DNA from: Patescibacteria group bacterium
GTDB taxonomy: Bacteria > Patescibacteriota > Patescibacteriia > Patescibacteriales > UBA12465
Direction of reading: 5' to 3'
Assembly (NCBI GenBank): GCA_028705215.1
Contig: JAQWDY010000003.1
Span: 22,409-54,626, forward strand
DNA length: 32,218 nt
Part shown: positions 19,601 to 27,500 of the stretch, piece by piece
How positions within the stretch are numbered: the stretch's first letter is position 1
Layout: each line of letters starts with the position of its first letter
The notes under the pieces: generated by a model
The model's database searches: none
Seen by the model: the letters and a program-made list of their open reading frames with translations, nothing else
Told to the model about the DNA's origin: nothing
Program-made: the position numbers and the translations under genes

Positions 19601-19607
19601 GAGGTGG
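19601..19607 (+). promoter_or_regulatory. Strong Shine-Dalgarno sequence (GAGGTGG) for rpsU
   Basis: GAGGTG complements the canonical anti-SD core; 7 nt between GAGGTG and ATG 19614. Confidence 0.85.
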
Positions 19608-19613
19608 ATTCAA

Positions 19614-19844
19614 ATGGCTGATTTTAAAAGAAAACCAGGCGAAAGTTTTGAAGGTTTTCTTAGAAAATTCAAAAGAGGCTTAAAAAATAGCAAGCGCTTA
19701 GAAAAAGCAAGATCGAAGCAGCATTTAGAGCCAAAGACAACAAAGCGTTTAAATAAGAAGAAAGCGTTATCAGGAATAGCTTTGCAAAAAAAGAATGAAA
19801 TTCTAAGAAAAACTGGAAAACTACAAGAAACAAGACGTCGTTAA
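19614..19844 (+). CDS. rpsU: 30S ribosomal protein S21 (bS21)
   Basis: KRKPGESFEGFLRKFKRGLKNSKRLEKAR... basic 76-aa protein matching the S21 pattern. Confidence 0.9.
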   Translation: MADFKRKPGESFEGFLRKFKRGLKNSKRLEKARSKQHLEPKTTKRLNKKKALSGIALQKKNEILRKTGKLQETRRR

Positions 19845-19865
19845 ACGTTTAATTTCTTAATGTAT

Positions 19866-19894
19866 AAAAAAGAGTCAAAATTTGACTCTTTTTT
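19866..19894. terminator. Bidirectional Rho-independent terminator between convergent rpsU and rel
   Basis: AAAAAAGAGTCAAAATTTGACTCTTTTTT, near-perfect palindrome with A-run and T-run on either side. Confidence 0.88.
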
Positions 19895-19901
19895 GTTTCC
19901 T

Positions 19902-21377
19902 CTATTTTTTCCCATCTTCCCTTGTTCCGGGAAGAAGTCGTTTTATATTTTCGATAGTTGATTTTTTCGCGTGTTGTTTAATTTGATCACGAGCGCGTTT
20001 AGTTTTAACGAATTTTAGCCAGTCTTTACTTGGATGTTGTCGATTTTTTTCAACAATAATTTCAACCATATCGCCATTTTTTAATTCTTGATCAAGGCGT
20101 CCTAACTTATCATTTACTAAAACTCCCGATGCCTTATTGCCAATATTGCCGTGAACAGCATAAGCAAAATCTATGGGGGTTGATTTTTCTGGTAGCTCAA
20201 AAACGTCACCGCGAGGAGAAAAGACAAAAATACGATCTCGAAATATATCCATTTTTATATTTTTGACCAGCTCTGAGGTATTTGTTATTTCTTTTTGAAT
20301 ATCAACAATTTCTTGAACCCAGTAAGGTTGTTGATATTCACTGCTATTTTTTGCTTTATAATACCAATGGGCAGCAATACCATAAAGCGCTTCTTCGTGC
20401 ATCTCTTTGGTCCTGATTTGAAATTCGGTTGGTTTGCCCTCTGGACCAAAAATTGTTGTATGCAGGGAACGATATCCATTTGGTTTAGGAACGGCGATAT
20501 AATCTTTAAAGCGATTTGGCTTTGGTTTCCAGATAGTATGAATAACACCTAAAACCTTATAACAATTATCAATTGAAGGCACTATCACCCGCAGGGCAAA
20601 AACATCATAAATCTCGTTGAATTTACGATCTTTTTCTTGCATTTTTTTAAAAATACTATAGAGATGTTTAAAACGGGCTTCAATTTGGTATTCAATATTA
20701 GCCTCGTCTAATTTTGGGATAAGAATTTTTTTTACTTTTTGCAAAAAACGCTGCCTTTCTAGTTTTTTTTCAACTTCGTATCTGTATTCTAATTCGTTAA
20801 ATTTTTCCGGATAAAGATATTTAAAACAAATATCTTCCATTTGCCACTTTAAACGTTCTATTCCGAGAAGGCCGGCAATAGGCGCGTATATCTCTAGAGT
20901 TTCAGCGGCGATTCGTCTTCTTTTCTCTTCAGGCAGGGAGTCAAGGGTGCGCAGGTTATTTAAACGGTCGCAGAATTTAATGAAAATTACACGCAAGTCG
21001 CTGGTCATAGCAAGAAACATTTTTTTTAAATTTTCACGATATCTTTCTATGCCGCGATATTTAATTTTTCCTAATTTAGTAACCCCTTTTACTAAGGAGG
21101 CGACTTCAGATCCAAATTTTTCTTCTATATCCTCTAAAGTCCTTTCTGTGTCTTCAGGGACGTCGTGTAATATGCCAGCGGTAACAGTGGGCAGGTCAGC
21201 TCTGATTTCTGCCAAAATATAAGCGGTATGTAAAGGGTGCTGAATATAAGGCTCCCCATTTTTTCGCATTTGCCCCTTATGCGCTTCTTCTGCAAATAAA
21301 AAAGCTTCTTCTAAAATTTTAGCCTTTACCCCCGGGTTATTACTTTCAAATTTTTTTATTATTCTATCTATGTTCAT
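19902..21377 (-). CDS. RelA/SpoT-family (p)ppGpp synthetase/hydrolase lacking the C-terminal regulatory domains
   Basis: HD domain (YIQHPLHTAYIL...GILHDVPEDTERT...FGSEVASLVKGVTKLGKIKY), synthetase (YDVFALRVIV...RFKDYIAVPKPNGYRSLHTT...EFQIRTKEMHEEALYGIAAHWYYK), TGS domain (RIFVFSPRGDVFELPEKSTPIDFAYAVH); ends soon after TGS. Confidence 0.94.
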   Translation of the reverse strand: MNIDRIIKKFESNNPGVKAKILEEAFLFAEEAHKGQMRKNGEPYIQHPLHTAYILAEIRADLPTVTAGILHDVPEDTERTLEDIEEKFGSEVASLVKGVTKLGKIKYRGIERYRENLKKMFLAMTSDLRVIFIKFCDRLNNLRTLDSLPEEKRRRIAAETLEIYAPIAGLLGIERLKWQMEDICFKYLYPEKFNELEYRYEVEKKLERQRFLQKVKKILIPKLDEANIEYQIEARFKHLYSIFKKMQEKDRKFNEIYDVFALRVIVPSIDNCYKVLGVIHTIWKPKPNRFKDYIAVPKPNGYRSLHTTIFGPEGKPTEFQIRTKEMHEEALYGIAAHWYYKAKNSSEYQQPYWVQEIVDIQKEITNTSELVKNIKMDIFRDRIFVFSPRGDVFELPEKSTPIDFAYAVHGNIGNKASGVLVNDKLGRLDQELKNGDMVEIIVEKNRQHPSKDWLKFVKTKRARDQIKQHAKKSTIENIKRLLPGTREDGKK

Positions 21378-21404
21378 AAAGTATTTTATTTTTACCCGTC
21401 TTCA

Positions 21405-21413
21405 TGCTATAAT
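21405..21413 (+). promoter_or_regulatory. Extended -10 element TGCTATAAT for the 21472 gene
   Basis: Consensus TGnTATAAT 58 bp upstream of ATG 21472. Confidence 0.65.
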
Positions 21414-21425
21414 TTAACTATATTA

Positions 21426-21434
21426 ATTATAGCA
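21426..21434 (-). promoter_or_regulatory. Extended -10 element TGCTATAAT for rel
   Basis: Plus-strand ATTATAGCA, reads leftward into the rel start at 21377. Confidence 0.65.
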
Positions 21435-21471
21435 ATATAAGAAGCAACTTAAAAGGCTTCTTCAGTTTAAA

Positions 21472-21840
21472 ATGTTAAAAAGAAAAAAAATAATAATCGG
21501 TATTTTACTGGTTTTTTCTATTTTTTTAGTGACACATTTAGTGCAGGCACAAGATTTTGGCTTACAAGAAGTTGACGAGACCATTAATCTCAGCGCCGAT
21601 GATCCGCGTACTATTGTGGGCAGAATTATAAACTTTGTTTTAAGTTTTTTAGGGATAATTTCCTTGGGGCTTATTATTTATGCGGGATTTTTGTGGATGA
21701 CATCTGGCGGCGAAGAAGAAAAGGTCAGGCGAGCACAGAGTATTTTAAAGAATGCAATTATTGGCTTGGTGATTATTTTATCAGCTTGGGGAATAACCAC
21801 TTTTATCATTTCTCGCTTGTGGGGAGCAACTCAAGGCGGT
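21472..21840 (+). other. VirB2/TrbC-pilin-like N-terminal module, copy 1
   Basis: Residues 1-123 align throughout with residues 1-126 of the next ORF (QDFG..EV...DPRTI.GRIIN.VL.FLG..SLG.IIYAGFLWM.S.G.EEK...A...L..A.IGL.IIL..WGI.TF...RL.GATQG). Confidence 0.8.
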
Positions 21841-24138
21841 GAAGTTACAGTTAGCCCCATAGGCAATAATTTATCCAATAATTATGGATTAGGTGCTATC
21901 GGTTCTTGCTCGGTTGAATCAGTTTATCCAGAAAATGGGCAAAAAGATGTGGCCCGAAATACTGCTATTATTATGACCTTTAAAGAAGCTGTCGGTTTAG
22001 CCTCAGCTTGTGTTAATGAAAGTGGGACCAGTTGTGCTTGTAATAACGCAGATTGTTCTTATATTAATCCAAATACAATACGTATTTTTACCGAAAACTT
22101 AGGAGATGCTTGTGGTGATACTTGTCCAGAGGTAAATACTAATGTGAGCGATGTTACAGTGTCAGTTTCTTCCGATCAAAAAACCTTAGTGTTAACACCG
22201 CTAGCATATTTAGGTTCAGCTGATAAAAAAACAGATTATGCGGTAAAAGTGACAGCTGATTTAAAAAAATCTAATGGAACCTCAATGTTCGCTTCTTGCA
22301 GTACAAATTATTTAAATTGGGGTTTTGAAGTTAGTACCAAATTGGATTTAACTCCACCTCAGGTTGTCTCCAGAGGTTTGTTTCCGCAACCAGACAATGA
22401 GGCGGATGTGTTTGCGGTAGCAAGCGCCGCTCAAGCGGCTAACGGAGAAATCTTTGTTAAAGATTGTCCGTCTACATTTAAGGCGGCGGAAGTAATCTCA
22501 GTCTCACAAGATGCTCAGGTTAGCCTTAATTATCATGGCAATCTCACCGATTTTAAAGTTTCAGTTCCCGCCGATGCTCCTGGTCGAGCGCAATTGTTTA
22601 ACGCTGCTGATAACTCTTCTTTAGGAGTGGCGGACTTTGATGAAAATATGGTAGTAAGTTTTGAAAACTATTTTTCTTTAAAAGTAGAAAGCACCGATCC
22701 TGGGAATTTATGGGAGATAAAAATTAATCCGGAAAGAAGAGCTGATTCTCTAAAAGTTGGAAATCAAGTTTATATTTTTTCTGATACTGGAGAGAATAAT
22801 AATATTGTTGTAAATGAAGGAAATTGTGATACACGACAACAAGCAGCCAATATTCAGGCAAAATTAAGTGGACACCCTGATATAAATGTTAGCATTTTAG
22901 ATAATCGCGTTATTTTGCAAGCTAAGGTAGCAAATAGCATGGGAAATGAGATTGAATTAGCAACTACTAATAGTCAGGCTTTAGAGCTTATTCCTTTTAC
23001 AGGCGGGACTGATTTAGAGAGTTCGTATCAGGTAAAAGATAAGAGAGATACGGCTATGAATACAGTAATTAAAATAACCTTTAATGAGCCGATGAATCCC
23101 ATTAATATTTCTGGCCCAGCAGCGGTAGTGTCTCCCTTTATTAAAGTGGTTAACGCTCGTACTGATGCTCTAAGTGAAGGCAGTGCTTGTTCTTTAGATA
23201 ATCAATGTAAATCGTATAATTGTGAGGGATCTGTTTGTGTTGGCGATTATTTAAACGGTACTTTTATGGTCAGTAATAATTATAGAACGGTTGAATTTAT
23301 TTCTGATAACGAGTGTGGGATCAATGGCTGTGGTGAAAAAGTATACTGCCTGCCCCCTAGTAGTCAATTAGCGGTAGAATTAAAGGCAGCTGATTTAAAA
23401 AATTGTATTTCAAATCAAGATTGTTTAGGATTTACTCCATTTCAAACTTGTGCACTTGGCGCCTTAGGTTATCGCACTTGTCAAGATAATAGTCAAAGAA
23501 ATTATCCAGCCGCTGATACTATAAATTTAAATGGCGCTACCGATGTTGCTTTAAATTCCTTGGATGGGAATCGCGACACAGTTGTTGATGGCCCCTTATT
23601 ATTTTTTAATGAAAACACAGGTGATGTAAATAATCGTGATAGCTATAGATTTTCTTTTTTTGTAAATGATCAAAAGAATTTACAATCTCCAGCTATTACT
23701 AATATTGTTCCCCTTGGTGGACAAACGGGAATTGTCACTTTAACAACGCCAGTTGAAATATCTTTTAATACCTTAATGATGTCAAGCACCTTACGTTCCG
23801 GAGGGTCTATTTTAAGTAGTGGCACAGAGAGCGTTGCTCATAAGCTTATTAATTTAAAGAGTTCGCAGGAATCTCCTTTAGGTTATTGGTTAACAAATAA
23901 GGACCTTGATACAGGGGCTTTAGATGGTGTTGTTGATGTTACCATAGCTGAAATCCAGCACTCTCCATTTTTAGAGGCCCTTTCTTATAATGCTCAGGTG
24001 GGATCAGGAGTAAAGGATATTTATCAAAATTGTTTTAAACCTAGCGCTGGTCCTGGTTGTGAGGCAAACTGGGAGAATCCTTCTTGTTGTTTTGGAGTAG
24101 CAACTGGTACTTTAAACGAAAATGGTGATTGTAATTAA
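21472..24138 (+). CDS. Large surface protein: signal peptide + VirB2/TrbC-like two-helix module + Big_5/Ig-like ectodomain with Cys pairs
   Basis: LVQAQDFG signal-peptide end; DPRTIVGRIINFVLSFLGIISLGLIIYAGFLWMTSGGEEEKVRRAQSILKNAIIGLVIILSAWGITTFII; repeated SbsA-Ig-like segments (VESVYPENGQKDVARNTAIIMTFKEAV; DTAMNTVIKITFNEPMNP; PLGGQTGIVTLTTPVEISFNTLM). Confidence 0.85.
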   Translation: MLKRKKIIIGILLVFSIFLVTHLVQAQDFGLQEVDETINLSADDPRTIVGRIINFVLSFLGIISLGLIIYAGFLWMTSGGEEEKVRRAQSILKNAIIGLVIILSAWGITTFIISRLWGATQGGEVTVSPIGNNLSNNYGLGAIGSCSVESVYPENGQKDVARNTAIIMTFKEAVGLASACVNESGTSCACNNADCSYINPNTIRIFTENLGDACGDTCPEVNTNVSDVTVSVSSDQKTLVLTPLAYLGSADKKTDYAVKVTADLKKSNGTSMFASCSTNYLNWGFEVSTKLDLTPPQVVSRGLFPQPDNEADVFAVASAAQAANGEIFVKDCPSTFKAAEVISVSQDAQVSLNYHGNLTDFKVSVPADAPGRAQLFNAADNSSLGVADFDENMVVSFENYFSLKVESTDPGNLWEIKINPERRADSLKVGNQVYIFSDTGENNNIVVNEGNCDTRQQAANIQAKLSGHPDINVSILDNRVILQAKVANSMGNEIELATTNSQALELIPFTGGTDLESSYQVKDKRDTAMNTVIKITFNEPMNPINISGPAAVVSPFIKVVNARTDALSEGSACSLDNQCKSYNCEGSVCVGDYLNGTFMVSNNYRTVEFISDNECGINGCGEKVYCLPPSSQLAVELKAADLKNCISNQDCLGFTPFQTCALGALGYRTCQDNSQRNYPAADTINLNGATDVALNSLDGNRDTVVDGPLLFFNENTGDVNNRDSYRFSFFVNDQKNLQSPAITNIVPLGGQTGIVTLTTPVEISFNTLMMSSTLRSGGSILSSGTESVAHKLINLKSSQESPLGYWLTNKDLDTGALDGVVDVTIAEIQHSPFLEALSYNAQVGSGVKDIYQNCFKPSAGPGCEANWENPSCCFGVATGTLNENGDCN

Positions 24139-24170
24139 ATTTATAAATAAAAATTTTAAAATATAAATTT

Positions 24171-24547
24171 GTGAGAAAAAAAATTTTTAAAAATTTTTTA
24201 TTATTTTTCTTAATAGCATCAGGTCTTGTAATTTTTCGCTTTGCTTTAGCGCAAGATTTTGGCACTAATGAAGTAAGTCAGGGCTTAGATGGCGCTTTAG
24301 CGCAAGGTGATCCGCGAACAATAGCGGGAAGGATTATTAATATAGTTTTAGGCTTTCTGGGAGTGGTATCGTTAGGAGTTATTATTTATGCGGGTTTTTT
24401 GTGGATGAGTTCAAGTGGAAATGAGGAAAAAATAGCTAAAGCAAAAAAGACTTTAACGAGCGCAGTTATTGGTTTGGCTATAATTTTAGCATCCTGGGGA
24501 ATTGCTACCTTTGTTCTTAATAGATTAAGTGGGGCGACTCAGGGAAC
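24171..24547 (+). other. VirB2/TrbC-pilin-like N-terminal module, copy 2
   Basis: ALAQDFGTNEV...DPRTIAGRIINIVLGFLGVVSLGVIIYAGFLWMSSSGNEEKIAKAKKTLTSAVIGLAIILASWGIATFVLNRLSGATQGT. Confidence 0.8.
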
Positions 24548-27500
24548 ATCAAGCGGTGGCGTTTGTAGTGAAGGGGCAAGCCTAGCTTGTGGTTGTGGTG
24601 GTGTTATGTATTGCCAGAATGGTTATTGGGGAGCTTGCTACGGATCAAATTGTGGTTTTGGCGGCGGAACTGGTCCGACAACTTGTGATTCAAGTCCTAA
24701 TCCAGGCTGTCAAGCCAATAGCAATATTTGTGCTTCTGGTTATTATTGTGATAGTGCCTGTCTTTGTCAGCCCCAAGGTAGTATTGGCGACTCCTGCGAT
24801 CTTAATCCAGAGTCTGCAACTTGTAATGCTAGTGACGACTTGTGTGGTGAATTTTTATCATGCGATAGTAGTACCTGTACCTGTTTTGGGCCACCTGTTA
24901 TTACAGGCGTTAGTCCTATGGGTGGTTTTTGTAATGAAGATAAAAATAAATCTTGTAAAAGTGATACTGATTGCGTCTCGGGATGTAATTTAATTACACC
25001 CAATGGTGCAAGTGGTAATTTTATAACAATTTTAGGAAATAGTTTTGGTGAATATGATGCAGCTGTAAGTCGGGTTTATTTTTCTAATAATCAATTAGGA
25101 AGAAATCCAATTGAAGTTAATCCAGTTTGTGTTAATTTTTGGACCAATGATCAAATTGTAATCGCTGTTCCTCCCGGAGCAGTAGATGGGCCAATTAGAG
25201 TTACTCGCTCTGATGGTTTATCAGATTTAAGCAATGATAATTATGGGCCAAAAATTCCTGATTTTATTGCTAATAACATTGTTCGTCCTGGTTTATGTAG
25301 TGTTAGTCCAGAGTCTGGTCTTTTGGGCGAAGAGTTGGCTTATCAAGGCATTAACCTGTATTCGGGCGAGGCTTATTTTGGTAATTATAATTCAAACATC
25401 CAAGCCTTAAATTCTAATTTTGTTCACCCCAGTGGCTTATCAGGACTAGCTTCTTTACCGAATATTAAAACCGGTGAAGCAGATAGTTTTGTGATAAGTA
25501 GTTTAGGTGGAAACAAACAGGCAAGTAATTATATACGTGTAGCTAAAGAAGCTGACCCAAAAGAAGGCGCTTATTTAATTTCTTTTGCGCCGACTGAAGG
25601 AAAAACAGGACAATACGTTACCATTAACGGATCTGGGTTTGGTGGCGCCAAAGGGACGTCTCGGGTTTATTTTGGAAACGTTGAAGCAAATTATGATTTT
25701 CCAGCAATTTGCTCTTCCTCAGTTTGGAGTGATAATCAAATCATTGTGAAGGTGCCAGAGGGGATGGTAAATGGGAGCTATTATATTAAATTAGATATAG
25801 AGGGGAAGACTATAGATAGTAGTAATCTTTCACCTAATATATTTTCAGTTAACAATTCCCTATCTTTGAAAACAAGTCTTTGTAAATTGGAACCTAATCA
25901 GGGAACGGCGGGTACGCCAGTAAAAGTTTATGGCGAATATTTTGGTGATGAGGGTCGTGAGGGTTTAACTAGGTTTCATCGAGAAAAAAATATCTCAGGA
26001 ACGATAAGTAAAGAAAATGATGCTGATGTTTTAAATATTTCTGTGCCTGCGGGAGCAATAACGGGTCCAGTAAAAGTGGTAAAGAATGATCAATGGGGTA
26101 ATGAGCTTAACTTTACCGTTGCTAGTTGCAAGGTCAACAGTGATTGTCCGGGACAAGTTTGTTGTCCCGCTAATACTTATAAGAAGGGGCGCTGTGTTAA
26201 TAGCCTGTCTGAATGTTTAATTGATATCCCTAACTCTGTTTTTGAATGGAGCTTTTCTACTGGCTATACTGGCACAACAATTTCTGATCCAACTGAAACT
26301 TGTGGCACTCTAGCAAGTTATTATGGTTCTTGTCAGACGGGAGTTTCTTGTCCTAACAAACCAGGGGTTTGTTCCCCTTATTCTGGAGGAGGAAAACAGG
26401 TGGTTGCAGATTGTGATTATTCCTGTTCTTCGGTAGCTGGTTGTAGTGGCGGCCTTGGTTCTAGTTCTTGCACCTACGATGAAATGATCAATAAATGTGT
26501 AAAAGATGGAAGCTCTGGTATCTGTAGTTTACCTCAGACTAAAGTCTTTACCATTGCGGGCCAGGAGTATGAACTTAACTTGACCTGTAATGCAGAGGGT
26601 AATTGGCAAACAGTTACCCCCACTTCTTGTCCTGATGGTTACGAAAGAGGACTTAACGATGTTTGTGTTGATAAAGCCTCTGTTTGTAGTTTGTGTGATA
26701 GTAATTTAAGTTGTGAGAAAATAGGAACTGAAGGTCGCTGCGTGTCTAAAACAATTTGTCCTTCTGGTTCAGTTTGTGAAGAAACTGGTCAAGAAAAAGA
26801 TAGTTGTATCGCTTTTTCTGATCCAAGCTGTGATTGTTGTTGTCGTATTGGTAATAGCGCTCAAGATTGTTGCGCTCCTTTAGAATGTACGGGCACTTGT
26901 GGCAGTGACACTACAGATGATGGTGCTGGTTTTGGCGCTTGTTCCGGTTGTGCCCTAGTGGGAACAACGCAGGCAGAACATGATGCTGCCTGTAATTGCG
27001 CTGGTAGTAGTGGTCAGTATTGCAGTATAAGCCCAGAGACTCCAAATGGAATTTGTTCAGATTGTAGTAATTTGAAGATGGCAAGTAGCTGTGCTGATCA
27101 TAGTTCAGTTTGTTGTTATGATGCTCGTCAAACCGCATCTAATAGTGATGATATTTGTCGTGGTGGCAGTGGCTTGGAGATTAGCAATAATCCGCTCCAT
27201 CCCGATTATGGTTATTGTGCTTATTATAATTGTGATAGTAATGATAGTTCGCTTTGTGCTAGTTCTACTCCGGTTAAATTAGGTTTATTTAAAAATGTTT
27301 ATGATTGTGAAATCGGAGCAGCCGAAGGAAAATGTGATATTTGTGCTCTTTATGACGGGAAAAAGGATGATTGTTCGCAAATTTCTACCTGTTGTTTTGA
27401 TTATAATACAAGCAAGTGTTTAGGCGGAGAACGAATAGTGGATGGTGAAAATAGTGGATATTGTGCTTATTATGACTGTGGCGACTTGCAAGCAACTCCA

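Noticed and set aside
20295-20552. Plus-strand 85-aa ORF and other ORFs antisense to or overlapping rel (20285-20548, 20947-21222)
   Set aside because: Antisense or frame-shifted to a clearly conserved rel coding region; no independent support.
24589-24993. 134-aa highly hydrophobic plus-strand ORF
   Set aside because: Alternate frame inside the giant Cys-rich gene; Val/Ile richness is the shifted reading of TGT/GGT/GAT codons. Same for 27091-27282.
26911-27138. 75-aa His/Asn-rich minus-strand ORF (also 27775-27978)
   Set aside because: Antisense shadow of Cys/Asp/Ser codons of the giant gene; no start context or family match.
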